Positions 7,585 to 17,496 of a stretch of DNA of 64,000 bases are shown here, one piece after another. Location of the stretch: contig JBFMFX010000009.1 in the NCBI GenBank assembly GCA_040752005.1, positions 1 through 64,000 of the forward strand, in the 5' to 3' direction. This DNA comes from RBG-16-66-20 sp040752005. GTDB lineage: Bacteria; Pseudomonadota; Gammaproteobacteria; Burkholderiales; SG8-39. Position 1 is the stretch's first letter; each line of letters starts with the position of its first letter. The position numbers and the translations under genes were made by a program. The notes beneath the pieces are model-generated. The model was not told where the DNA came from and ran no database searches. It worked only from the letters and a program-made list of their open reading frames with translations.

Positions 7585-8778
7585 ATGACACTGAACGGAA
7601 GGAAGATCCTGCTCGGCCTGACCGGCGGCATCGCCGCCTACAAGGCGGCCGAGCTCGCCCGCCTGCTGGTGAAGGCGGGCGCCGACGTGCGCGCGGCGAT
7701 GACCGAGTCGGCGACGCGCTTCATCTCGCCGACGACGCTGCAGGCGCTCACCGGGCGGCCGGTCTGGACCGACCTGTGGGACGCGCGCGTGCCCGACGCG
7801 ATGGGCCACATCGAGCTCTCGCGCGACCGCGACCTGATCGCGGTCGCGCCGGCGAGCGCCGACTTCCTTGCGAAGACGGCGCACGGCCTCGCCGACGATC
7901 TGCTGTCGGCGCTGGTGCTCGCGCGCCGCTGCCCGCTGCTCCTCGCGCCGGCGATGAACGTCGAGATGTGGCAGAGTCCGGCGACGCAGCGTAACGTGGA
8001 CCGGTTGCGCGCCGACGGCGTGCTCATCGCCGGGCCGGCCGCCGGCGATCAGGCCTGCGGCGAAACCGGCATGGGCCGGATGCTGGAGCCGGCCGATCTG
8101 CTCGGCGAAATCGAGGCGGCGTTTCAGCCCAAGCTGCTCGCCGGCAGGCGCGTGCTGGTGACCGCAGGCCCGACCGAGGAACCGATAGACCCGGTGCGCG
8201 TGCTGACCAACCGCAGCTCCGGCAAGATGGGCTATGCGGTCGCGCGCGCGGCGCACGAGGCGGGCGCGGACGTGGTCCTGGTGAGCGGTCCGGTGGCGCT
8301 CGCCGCGCCCTGGGGTGTCCGCCGCGTGGACGTGCGCACCGCAGCCGAGATGTTCGAGGCCGTGAAGGAAGTGCTCGACGGCTGCGACATCTTCTTTTCG
8401 GTGGCCGCGGTAGCCGACTTCCGGCCGAAGCAGTCCTCCGGCGCAAAGATCAAGAAGGAAGGCCGGAGCGCGCTCACGCTGGAGCTGGAACCGAACCCTG
8501 ACATCCTCGCATGGGTGGCGGCGCGCAAGGATGCGCCGTTCTGCGTCGGCTTCGCCGCCGAAAGCGAGGACCTGGAAGCGAACGCCGAAGCCAAGCGACG
8601 GAAGAAGGGCGTGCCGCTGCTTGCGGCGAACCTCGCGCAGGAGGCGCTCGGTGCCGACGACAACGAGATCACGCTCTACGACGCGCGCGGCGCGCACCCG
8701 CTCGGGCGGGGCTCCAAGCTGGAGCTGGCGCGCCGCCTCGTCGGCCACGTCGCGGCGATGCTCGAGCCAAAGCGCTGA
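7585..8778 (+). CDS. coaBC: Bifunctional phosphopantothenoylcysteine decarboxylase/synthetase
   Basis: CoaBC makes 4'-phosphopantetheine from 4'-phosphopantothenate, cysteine and CTP in coenzyme A synthesis. The N-terminal flavoprotein CoaC half carries His75, the PAMNVEMW motif (Asn125) and ACGETGMGRM with Cys158. The C-terminal CoaB half begins near VLVTAGPTEEPIDPVR and includes TNRSSGKMG and the AAVADFRP element. Total 397 residues, normal. The final TGA overlaps the ATG of dut by one base (TGATG), so the pair is coupled. A TAGAAT box lies at 7542-7547, about 38 bases before the start. Confidence 0.96.
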   Translation: MTLNGRKILLGLTGGIAAYKAAELARLLVKAGADVRAAMTESATRFISPTTLQALTGRPVWTDLWDARVPDAMGHIELSRDRDLIAVAPASADFLAKTAHGLADDLLSALVLARRCPLLLAPAMNVEMWQSPATQRNVDRLRADGVLIAGPAAGDQACGETGMGRMLEPADLLGEIEAAFQPKLLAGRRVLVTAGPTEEPIDPVRVLTNRSSGKMGYAVARAAHEAGADVVLVSGPVALAAPWGVRRVDVRTAAEMFEAVKEVLDGCDIFFSVAAVADFRPKQSSGAKIKKEGRSALTLELEPNPDILAWVAARKDAPFCVGFAAESEDLEANAEAKRRKKGVPLLAANLAQEALGADDNEITLYDARGAHPLGRGSKLELARRLVGHVAAMLEPKR

Positions 8779-9227
8779 TGCGACGGCTGGACATCCGCGT
8801 GCTCGACCCGCGCATGCGGGAAATGCTGCCGCGCTACGCCACGCCCGGGGCGGCGGGACTCGACCTGCGCGCCTGCCTGGACCGCCCGCTGACGCTCGAG
8901 CCGGGCGATAGCCGGCTGGTCCCGTCCGGTATCGCGATTCACATCGCCGACCCCGGCTACTGCGCGATCGTGCTGCCGCGCTCGGGGCTCGGCGCGAGGC
9001 ACGGTATCGTGCTCGGCAACCTGGTCGGGCTGATCGACTCCGACTACCAGGGCGAGCTGATGGTGTCGCTGTGGAACCGGGGAGGGGCGAGCTTCACCAT
9101 CCAGCCGCTGGACCGGATCGCGCAACTGGTGATTGTGCCGGTACTACAGGTCGAGCTGAACGTGGTCGAGTCGTTCGAAGCGTCGCCGCGCGGCGCTGGC
9201 GGCTTCGGCAGCACCGGACAGGCATAG
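8778..9227 (+). CDS. dut: Deoxyuridine 5'-triphosphate nucleotidohydrolase (dUTPase)
   Basis: Dut hydrolyses dUTP to dUMP and pyrophosphate, keeping uracil out of DNA and feeding dTMP synthesis. The 149-residue trimeric-type protein shows the five family motifs: PGAAGLDLRAC, PRSGLGARHG, NLVGLIDSDYQGE, DRIAQLV and the C-terminal RGAGGFGSTG arm. The catalytic Asp of motif 3 is present. The start overlaps the coaBC stop, the usual coaBC-dut arrangement in Proteobacteria. Confidence 0.97.
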   Translation: MRRLDIRVLDPRMREMLPRYATPGAAGLDLRACLDRPLTLEPGDSRLVPSGIAIHIADPGYCAIVLPRSGLGARHGIVLGNLVGLIDSDYQGELMVSLWNRGGASFTIQPLDRIAQLVIVPVLQVELNVVESFEASPRGAGGFGSTGQA

Positions 9228-9246
9228 GACGCTCCGGGCCCGGCGG

Positions 9247-10518
9247 TCAGCCGAGCATGTCGGCCCAGATCGTCCGCGCCCAAGTCCAGGCGAGCGTCGC
9301 CTCCTCAGCGTTGCGTGCCGCCGACACGCCTCCGGCGCCCTTCACCGCGATCAGCGTTTGCTGTCCCGGATCCCACTCGTGGACAGAGGAGACGCGGATT
9401 GCTTCCCTTTCCGACACAAAGCTGTAACAGGTGTTGAGGATCTTGGGCGGCGCAGGCGAGCGGCCCCGTAGCAGCTCAATGATCGCCGCGGCCGCGATCT
9501 TGGCGTGGTTGTTCGCCATGCTGCCCGACTTGGGCATGCCTGGGGCCGAGAGCGTCGCGTCGCCGAGCACGTGGATGCCCGGCACCTTTTTCGACTCCAT
9601 CGTGCGCCAATCCACCTCGCACCAGCGCTCGGCCCCGGTGATCAGCCCCGCCTGCCGGGCGATGTCACCGGCGCGCTGCGGCGGCACGACATTGAGGACA
9701 TCGCCCTTCACGTCCTCGACATCGAGCTTGACGATCCCGCGCGCGGCGTCCACTCCGATCGCCCGGGCGCCGCCGCGGTACTCCAGAATCCCCTTGTAGA
9801 GGTCGGCCCACGCCCGCTTGAACAGCGGCCCCTTGGAGACGACATCCGGATTGCCGTCAAGCAGCAGCACCTTGGAGCGCGGCTTGGCGCGCTTGAAGTA
9901 CGCGGCGATCAGGCTCGCGCGCTCGTACGGCCCCGGCGGGCAGCGGTAGGGCAGCGTCGGCACCGAAAGCACGTACACGCCTCCGTCGGGCATCGCCTCG
10001 AGCTGCCGGCGCAGCATCTCGGTCTGCGGACCTGCCTTCCAGGCGTGCAGCACGCGGCCCGCCTGCATCGCCGATTCGTAGCCCTCGACCTCGTTGAACA
10101 GGAAATCGATCCCGGGCGAGACGATCAGGCGCTCGTAGGCGATCTCGCCGCCGCGCGCAAGGCGCACCACGCGCCTGCCCGGATCAACCGCGGTCGCTTC
10201 ATCCTGCACCACGTGCACGCCGACGCGCCGCAGACCGTCATAGCCGCGGCGGATGGTGTCCATACCGGTGTCGCCCGAGAGCACGAGGTTCGAGATCGGA
10301 CAGGAGACGAAGGCGCTCTCGCGCTCGACCAGCACCACGTCCACCGAAGGATCCCACAGCCGGATGTAGCGCGCTGCGGTGGCCCCGCCGAACCCGCCAC
10401 CGATCACGACGACGCGCGCCCTGGAGGGCACCGTCGCGCAACCGGACAGCCCGGCAAGCGGAGCGAGCGCCGCAGCGGCGGCAAGCCCGAGAAAGTCTCG
10501 CCTGCGAATCTGCGTCAT
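9247..10518 (-). CDS. fccB: Flavocytochrome c sulfide dehydrogenase, FAD subunit
   Basis: FccB oxidises sulfide to sulfur or polysulfide in the periplasm and passes electrons to cytochrome c. The 423-residue protein has a Tat-type N-terminus (RRRDFLGLAAAAAL) that also contains a possible lipobox (LSGC), then the FAD motif VVVIGGGFGGATAARY. The redox cysteines lie in FVSCPISNLV and YRCPPGPYE. The C-terminal part (HVLGDATLSAPGMPKSG onwards) is the FCSD flavin-binding domain. An AAGGAGG site precedes the ATG. The small cytochrome gene lies 11 bases upstream on the same strand, forming an fccA-fccB operon. Related SoxF proteins are an alternative name. Confidence 0.9.
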   Translation of the reverse strand: MTQIRRRDFLGLAAAAALAPLAGLSGCATVPSRARVVVIGGGFGGATAARYIRLWDPSVDVVLVERESAFVSCPISNLVLSGDTGMDTIRRGYDGLRRVGVHVVQDEATAVDPGRRVVRLARGGEIAYERLIVSPGIDFLFNEVEGYESAMQAGRVLHAWKAGPQTEMLRRQLEAMPDGGVYVLSVPTLPYRCPPGPYERASLIAAYFKRAKPRSKVLLLDGNPDVVSKGPLFKRAWADLYKGILEYRGGARAIGVDAARGIVKLDVEDVKGDVLNVVPPQRAGDIARQAGLITGAERWCEVDWRTMESKKVPGIHVLGDATLSAPGMPKSGSMANNHAKIAAAAIIELLRGRSPAPPKILNTCYSFVSEREAIRVSSVHEWDPGQQTLIAVKGAGGVSAARNAEEATLAWTWARTIWADMLG

Positions 10519-10529
10519 GTTGGCCTCCT

Positions 10530-10829
10530 TCAGCGCTTCTGCGCGGCGAAATACGCCGCCATCGCCTCGATCTGCGCATCGGTGTAGCCCTTGGCGATCT
10601 GGTGCATCACAGTCGCCGGGCGCTTGCCGTCGCGGAACAGCCGCATCTGCGTCACGATGTGATCTTTCGGAAGTCCGGCGAGCGGAATGAGGGGGCTGCC
10701 CTCGATTCCCGGCCGGCCGTCGGTGCCGTGGCAGATCGCGCAGGCCGCCGCGAGGTTGCGGCCCTGCGTGTCCTGGGCGATGGCGGGTGCGGCAACAAGC
10801 ACCGCTGCACAGACAAGAGCGACTCGCAT
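10530..10829 (-). CDS. fccA: Monoheme cytochrome c, sulfide dehydrogenase subunit
   Basis: The 99-residue secreted protein has a signal peptide (MRVALVCAAVLVAAPAIA), one heme motif CAICH (Cys30, Cys33, His34) and a plausible distal ligand Met75. Directly next to fccB it is most likely the heme subunit accepting electrons from the flavin subunit. It has a single heme, unlike the diheme FccA of Allochromatium, and is short. The start at 10829 follows GGGAGGAGG. Without fccB it would only be called a class I cytochrome c. Confidence 0.85.
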   Translation of the reverse strand: MRVALVCAAVLVAAPAIAQDTQGRNLAAACAICHGTDGRPGIEGSPLIPLAGLPKDHIVTQMRLFRDGKRPATVMHQIAKGYTDAQIEAMAAYFAAQKR

Positions 10830-10957
10830 CAAGGCCTCCTCCCAAAACACCTGAAGGTATCGGCTAGTTTCAGTTGCGCGCGTGGGCGCTGTCAAGCCTG
10901 GCTGTGCCGTCTCGAGCAATCAGCGCGGCAACTCCTCGAACACGTTGGTCCACACGT

Positions 10958-11190
10958 GCTGAGCACCTGCGAGGCGCCGGCCGCTCTGCCCGTCGGGATC
11001 TCCTTGACCACCTGCAGGGTCTGCATGTCCACTTTGTGCAGGTTGCCGTCGCCGGCGTTCGACACGTAGCCATAGCGCCCGTCTTTCGTGAAGGCGACGT
11101 GGCCCGTCCGCCCCTTGCCGATCGCGAGGTCTTTTACACCGCGAGGCTGTGGGCATCCAGGACGCTGATCACGTTGTTACCGTACGAACC
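10958..11190 (-). pseudogene. YVTN-type beta-propeller protein, fragment with frameshifts
   Basis: One minus-strand frame reads NVISVLDAHSLAV. Another, directly after it, reads RTGHVAFTKDGRYGYVSNAG and VDMQTLQVVKEIPTG. This is the blade repeat pattern of YVTN/YncE or cytochrome-d1-like beta-propellers. The two frames are joined across a stop (near 11133), and the blade sequence ends within about 80 residues. A third frame ends in AQHVWTNVFEELPR. So several frameshifts have hit a gene whose other blades are lost. It lies in a 650-base region without intact genes. Confidence 0.55.
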
Positions 11191-11325
11191 CGTTTTCACC
11201 GACAAGCCGAAAGGAGCCGGCCTCGGCTTGGCCAGCGGCCTCGCGATCGCACGAGCTCATGGGGGCGATCTGGAAGCCTTTCCGGGCACGCATGGCTGCG
11301 CGCGCGTGTGCCTGCGGCGAGCGGG
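11183..11325 (+). pseudogene. Sensor histidine kinase, ATPase-domain remnant
   Basis: The plus strand encodes YEPVFTDKPKGAGLGLASGL followed by AIARAHGGDLEAFPG. This matches the F box and G2 box plus terminal strand of HATPase_c domains (pattern FEPFFTTKPxGTGLGL...AHGG). Nothing upstream carries the H, N or G1 boxes, so only the last ~48 residues survive. It abuts the beta-propeller fragment on the other strand. From 11326 to 11488 I see no feature. Confidence 0.55.
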
Positions 11326-11488
11326 CGGAACGCGCAGCGCGCGCCACAGACCCGGTCGCGAGATAACGGCTGCGAGGCGAAGCCGCCTACACTCATCCGC
11401 AGGGATGAGAACGCGAAGGCGTCGGCAGCGCGCAGACGAACCTACGGCGCTTCCCGTTCGCGTCCGCGAGACGCGAACTCGGCGCCGG

Positions 11489-13771
<2,283 letters not shown>

Positions 13772-13772
13772 G

Positions 13773-14075
13773 CTACGTTTCCTCCATGATGCACTGCAGC
13801 GGGTGCTGATGCTTGCGGGCATAGCCCGCCACCTGCGCGACCTTGGTGCTGGCGATGTCGCGCGGAAACACCCCGCACACGCCGATGCCTTCGCGGTGCA
13901 CCTTGAGCATCACCTGCGTGGCGCGCTCCCGGCTCATGCCGAAGAACTTCTGCAGGACGATGACGACGAATTCCATGGGCGTGTAGTCGTCGTTGAGCAG
14001 CATCACCTTGTACATGGGCGGAGGCTTGACCTTACCCTTCTTCGCCTCGATGACCGCATCTTCCCTGTGTTGCAT
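13773..14075 (-). CDS. clpS: ATP-dependent Clp protease adaptor ClpS
   Basis: ClpS delivers N-degron substrates to ClpA. The 100-residue protein has the conserved core MYKVMLLNDDYTPMEFVV and the C-terminal CGVFPRDIASTKV element, including the Asn-Asp pair and Met that form the N-degron pocket. The ATG at 14075 is preferred; a TTG six bases upstream is a possible alternative. The first gene of a clpS-clpA operon, with a candidate promoter at 14129-14157. Confidence 0.95.
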   Translation of the reverse strand: MQHREDAVIEAKKGKVKPPPMYKVMLLNDDYTPMEFVVIVLQKFFGMSRERATQVMLKVHREGIGVCGVFPRDIASTKVAQVAGYARKHQHPLQCIMEET

Positions 14076-14128
14076 AGGCAATGCCCGCTTTCCGTGTGCT
14101 GCGCTCCGTCGCTGTCCGTGTCGTTTCT

Positions 14129-14157
14129 ATCCTAAACAATGCGCAGGCCGGGCGCAA
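14129..14157 (-). promoter_or_regulatory. Candidate promoter for clpS-clpA
   Basis: On the minus strand TTGCGC (plus 14152-14157) and TAGGAT (14129-14134) are 17 bases apart, about 55 bases upstream of the clpS start. Confidence 0.45.
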
Positions 14158-14214
14158 ACCCCGCCGGCCCGGAAAAACGCCTCTTTTCACGGGGATGGCG
14201 TGTCCGCCGGCCTC

Positions 14215-14243
14215 TTGACGGGGGCCGGGAAGGCGCGTAAAAG
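14215..14243 (+). promoter_or_regulatory. Candidate promoter for the cold-shock gene
   Basis: TTGACG (14215-14220) and TAAAAG (14238-14243) are 17 bases apart. The start would lie near 14250, giving a leader of about 115 bases, in line with the long structured leaders of csp mRNAs. Confidence 0.5.
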
Positions 14244-14366
14244 CCTGCGGGTGTTTGGAGTCAGGCTGCCGGTTGCGCCGTTTCTTTGGGACGGGCGGAG
14301 GAGTCTTGAGTTCCAGCATGGCCAAGGGTAACCGCCTGGAGTGCCCGAAGAACGGGAGGATCCTGA

Positions 14367-14570
14367 ATGCCTACAGGCACCGTGAAGTGGTTCAACGACG
14401 CCAAGGGCTACGGCTTCATCACGCCGGATGACGGCAGCGAAGACCTGTTCGCCCATTTCTCGGCGATCAACATGCAGGGCTTCAAGACGCTGAAGGAAGG
14501 CCAGAAGGTCACCTTCGACGTCGTCCAGGGCCCCAAGGGCAAGCAGGCGGCCAACATCAGCAAGATCTGA
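14367..14570 (+). CDS. Cold-shock protein, CspA family
   Basis: The 67-residue protein is a single cold-shock domain. RNP1 (KGYGFITP) and RNP2 (DLFAHFSAI) nucleic-acid-binding motifs are both present, and KWFNDAKGYGFI is diagnostic. It would act as an RNA chaperone. A GGGAGG ribosome-binding site sits 8 bases before the ATG. The long untranslated leader may carry cold-responsive structure. Which Csp paralogue it is cannot be determined. Confidence 0.95.
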   Translation: MPTGTVKWFNDAKGYGFITPDDGSEDLFAHFSAINMQGFKTLKEGQKVTFDVVQGPKGKQAANISKI

Positions 14571-14658
14571 GCGCGCGGCGCGAGGGCGCTGCACGCGAGG
14601 GTCGGAAGCCGCAACGGGGCGGCGCGGGCCGCGAGGCGCCGCGCCGCCGGGCGCACCC

Positions 14659-15915
14659 CTACATCCGCTCGATCATCGCCTGGCCGAAGCCGGAGCAGGA
14701 AACCTGCTTCGCGCCCTCCATCAGGCGGGCGAAATCGTAGGTGACGATCTTGTCGCCGATCGTCTTCTCCATGGCGCGAATGATGATGTCGGCCGCCTCG
14801 GTCCAGCCCATGTGGCGCAGCATCATTTCCGCCGACAGGATCTCCGAGCCCGGGTTCACGTAGTCCTTGCCGGCGTACTTCGGCGCGGTGCCGTGGGTGG
14901 CCTCGAACATCGCCACCGTGTCCGACAGGTTCGCCCCAGGGGCGATGCCGATGCCACCGACTTCCGCCGCCAGCGCATCCGAGATGTAGTCGCCGTTCAG
15001 GTTGAGCGTCGCGATAACGTCGTACTCGTCGGGCCGCAGCAGGATCTGCTGCAGGAAGGCGTCCGTGATCACGTCCTTGACGACGATCTCCTGCCCCGTC
15101 TTCGGATTGCGGAAGCTGCACCAGGGGCCGCCGTCCAGGGGCTTGGCGCCGAATTCCCGCTGCGCGAGCCTGTAGCCCCAGTCGCGGAACCCCCCCTCGG
15201 TGAACTTCTGGATGTTGCCCTTGTGCACAAGGGTCACCGACCTGCGGTTGTTGTCCACGGCGTACTGCAGCGCCCTGCGGATCAGCCGCTCGCTGCCCTC
15301 GATGGAGACCGGCTTGATGCCGATGGCGGAGGTGGCCGGGAAGCGGATCTTGGTCACCTTCATCTCGTTGACGAGGAAATCAATCACCTTTTTCGCCTCG
15401 GCGGTGTTCGCCGCCCATTCGATGCCGGCGTAGATGTCCTCCGAGTTCTCGCGGAAGATCACCATGTTCACCTTGTGGGGCTCCTTCAGCGGGCTCGGCA
15501 CGCCGCGGAACCACCGCACCGGGCGCAGGCACACGTACAGATCGAGTTCCTGGCGCAGCGCGACGTTGATCGAGCGGATGCCGCCTCCCACCGGCGTGGT
15601 GAGCGGACCCTTGATCGAGACGACGAACTCGCGGGCGGCCTCGAGCGTCTCGTCCGGCAGCCAGACGTTCTCGCCGTACACCTTGCAGGATTTTTCGCCG
15701 GCGTACATCTCCATCCAGACGATGCGGCGCTTGCCGCCGTAGGCTTTCTTCACCGCCGCGTCCACCACCTTCAGCATCACCGGGGTGATGTCGACGCCGG
15801 TGCCGTCGCCCTCGATGTACGGGATGATGGGGTTGTCCGGGACCGACAGCGAGAGATCGGGGTTGACGCGGATCTTCTCGCCGTCTGCGGGGACCTTGAT
15901 GTGGGTGTACGCCAT
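14659..15915 (-). CDS. icd: NADP-dependent isocitrate dehydrogenase
   Basis: Icd oxidatively decarboxylates isocitrate to 2-oxoglutarate in the TCA cycle. The 418-residue protein matches the E. coli-type homodimer. It shows IPYIEGDGTGVDITPVML, the substrate loop with GGGIRSINVALRQELDLYVC (including the regulatory serine), VHKGNIQKFTEG and EATHGTAPKYAGKD. The NADP-specificity Lys/Tyr region (KYAGKDYVNPGS) is present. Divergent from the lysine-rich peptide gene. A TATAAT on the minus strand (plus 15954-15959) lies about 40 bases upstream of the ATG but lacks a clear -35. Confidence 0.96.
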   Translation of the reverse strand: MAYTHIKVPADGEKIRVNPDLSLSVPDNPIIPYIEGDGTGVDITPVMLKVVDAAVKKAYGGKRRIVWMEMYAGEKSCKVYGENVWLPDETLEAAREFVVSIKGPLTTPVGGGIRSINVALRQELDLYVCLRPVRWFRGVPSPLKEPHKVNMVIFRENSEDIYAGIEWAANTAEAKKVIDFLVNEMKVTKIRFPATSAIGIKPVSIEGSERLIRRALQYAVDNNRRSVTLVHKGNIQKFTEGGFRDWGYRLAQREFGAKPLDGGPWCSFRNPKTGQEIVVKDVITDAFLQQILLRPDEYDVIATLNLNGDYISDALAAEVGGIGIAPGANLSDTVAMFEATHGTAPKYAGKDYVNPGSEILSAEMMLRHMGWTEAADIIIRAMEKTIGDKIVTYDFARLMEGAKQVSCSGFGQAMIERM

Positions 15916-16017
15916 GCGTGCTCCTGCTGGTTTTTGTGGAGGGAAAAGTGAGAATTATATCCGACCCGGCGTCCCCGGAGGCTTGTTTTCGCAGAAAAAA
16001 CAACGCGTTGCGTAGGT

Positions 16018-16046
16018 TTGCGGGCGATTCCCCATTTTTTTACAAT
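16018..16046 (+). promoter_or_regulatory. Candidate promoter for the lysine-rich peptide gene
   Basis: TTGCGG (16018-16023) and TACAAT (16041-16046) are 17 bases apart. This leaves an untranslated leader of about 140 bases before the ATG at 16195. That leader contains no other gene I can see. Confidence 0.55.
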
Positions 16047-16194
16047 GCCTTGCGTGGGGTTCCCACAGGGAGGGCGGACGGGATTTCCCCGACGGGCCGT
16101 CAACCGGCCGGGACCGAGCGCGTTACTCGGCACCGGGGGGCGGCGGCAACGTCGCGCCACCCCGTCCATTCAACAACACTCAGGAGAAGACGAA

Positions 16195-16338
16195 ATGATG
16201 AAGTATCTGGCCATGGTCCTTGCGGCGTTGTTCGCCGTTGGCAGCGTGAACGCGATCGCGCAGGACAAGAAGGACGACAAGAAGAAGACCGAGAAAAAGG
16301 CTGACGACAAGAAAAAGTCGGAAGAGAAGAAGAAGTAA
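16195..16338 (+). CDS. Small secreted lysine-rich peptide
   Basis: The 47-residue product has a signal peptide (MMKYLAMVLAALFAVGSVNA, cleavage near AIA-Q) and a mature part of about 25 residues that is almost only Lys, Asp, Glu and Ser (DKKDDKKKTEKKADDKKKSE). An AGGAGA site precedes the ATG and a strong terminator follows 20 bases after the stop, so it is a monocistronic unit. Similar short KKxD-repeat exported peptides occur in Betaproteobacteria, but I know no function. The mature part should be unfolded and highly charged. Confidence 0.75.
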   Translation: MMKYLAMVLAALFAVGSVNAIAQDKKDDKKKTEKKADDKKKSEEKKK

Positions 16339-16358
16339 GCTCCGTTCGGAGACTCACC

Positions 16359-16393
16359 GGAAAAGGCAGGGCATTGCCCTGCCTTTTCCTTTC
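16359..16393 (+). terminator. Intrinsic terminator after the lysine-rich peptide gene
   Basis: A perfect 14-base stem, GGAAAAGGCAGGGC (16359-16372) with GCCCTGCCTTTTCC (16376-16389), has a 3-base loop and a pyrimidine-rich tail. Its end abuts the ATG of the DUF192 gene at 16397. Confidence 0.8.
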
Positions 16394-16396
16394 CGG

Positions 16397-16825
16397 ATGC
16401 GCTTCGCCATCATCGCGTTTCTTGCCGGGCTCGTCTCGACCGCCCGAGCCGAACTTCCGGTCGTCGAGCTCGGCCTCGGCATGCATGTCGTGCGCGCCGA
16501 GGTCGCCGACACGGTGCCGGCGCGCATGCAGGGGCTGATGCACCGCAAAACGCTCGCCCGCAACGCCGGGATGGTGTTCGTGTTCGACGAGGACGCCATC
16601 CACTGCATGTGGATGAAGAACACCCTGGTTCCCCTCTCGGTCGCGTTCCTTGACCGAAGCGGCGAGATCATCAACATCGCCGACATGCAGCCGCTCAGCG
16701 AGCGGCCGCACTGCGCGGCGCGCCCGGCGCGCTACGCGCTGGAAATGAACCGTGGCTGGTTCGCCGAGCGCGGAATCGGCCCCGGCGCAAGAGTGCGCGG
16801 ACTGGAAAAGCTCGCGCCGCGCTAG
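16397..16825 (+). CDS. DUF192 exported protein
   Basis: The 142-residue protein has a signal peptide (MRFAIIAFLAGLVSTARA) and a DUF192 domain. The domain is recognised by VADTVPARMQGLMHRKTL, GMVFVFDEDAIHCMWMKNTL and VPLSVAFLDRSGEI. The Met-Trp-Met-Lys-Asn-Thr core is the family hallmark. The family adopts a small beta-rich fold; its role is unknown. The start codon is only a few bases after a terminator hairpin and has no clear ribosome-binding site, so expression may depend on readthrough. It converges with the membrane protein gene at 16827. Confidence 0.85.
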   Translation: MRFAIIAFLAGLVSTARAELPVVELGLGMHVVRAEVADTVPARMQGLMHRKTLARNAGMVFVFDEDAIHCMWMKNTLVPLSVAFLDRSGEIINIADMQPLSERPHCAARPARYALEMNRGWFAERGIGPGARVRGLEKLAPR

Positions 16826-16826
16826 C

Positions 16827-17411
16827 TCACAGGCCGCTGTTCTGCTGCGCCACCATGCAGTAGAGCATCGGGATCGAGAGCATGGTGTTGAAACGCGAGG
16901 TCAGCATCGCCATGCGCGCGGCCTTTGCCTTGGCGTCGGCGTCCACCTGCACGATGCCAAGCGCCTTCTTCTGGTTCGGCCAGATGATGAACCAGACGTT
17001 GAAAGCCATGATGAGCCCGAGCCACATCCCGACGCCGATCGCGTGGAAAGGCGCTCCGAGGCTGAGCGCCTGGCCAAGGTAGCCGTTCAGGTGGGCGAGG
17101 ATCAGCCCGGTCACCACTGTGGCGAGCGCCGCCCAGCGGAACCAGAACAGCGCTTCCGGCGCGATCACCTTGGAGATCGCCGGCTTGTGCTCGTCGGGGA
17201 TCTTCGGCATCGAGGGAATCTGCACGAAGTTGAAATACCACAGCAGGCCGATCCACATCACGCCCGAGAGCACGTGCAGCCAGCGCATGAAGAAGGCCCA
17301 CCAGGTGAGCTCGCCCATCTTGCTGAACGTGCCGGCGATCAGGGCGATGACGATCAGGATGACGACGCCCGCCGTGACGGTGCGGCCGAGGGACTGGAAG
17401 ATGGCGCCCAT
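16827..17411 (-). CDS. Urate-hydroxylase-N (PuuD-like) membrane protein
   Basis: A 194-residue inner-membrane protein with about four to five spans. WWAFFMRWLHVLSGVMWIGL and WYFNFVQIPSMPKIPDEHKP match the membrane part of PuuD-type urate hydroxylases (often annotated urate oxidase N-terminal). Several His residues could bind heme b. True PuuD carries an extra C-terminal cytochrome c domain, which is missing here, and no purine-degradation genes are adjacent, so urate oxidation is doubtful. An AGGAGG site precedes the ATG at 17411. Confidence 0.7.
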   Translation of the reverse strand: MGAIFQSLGRTVTAGVVILIVIALIAGTFSKMGELTWWAFFMRWLHVLSGVMWIGLLWYFNFVQIPSMPKIPDEHKPAISKVIAPEALFWFRWAALATVVTGLILAHLNGYLGQALSLGAPFHAIGVGMWLGLIMAFNVWFIIWPNQKKALGIVQVDADAKAKAARMAMLTSRFNTMLSIPMLYCMVAQQNSGL

Positions 17412-17496
17412 GAAAACCCTCCTGTTCTTGTTGCTTTGCGACCAAAAAAAGTCTAGCACAGCGCTCCCGTCGGGGCGACACGCCCGGGTCGCCGGC

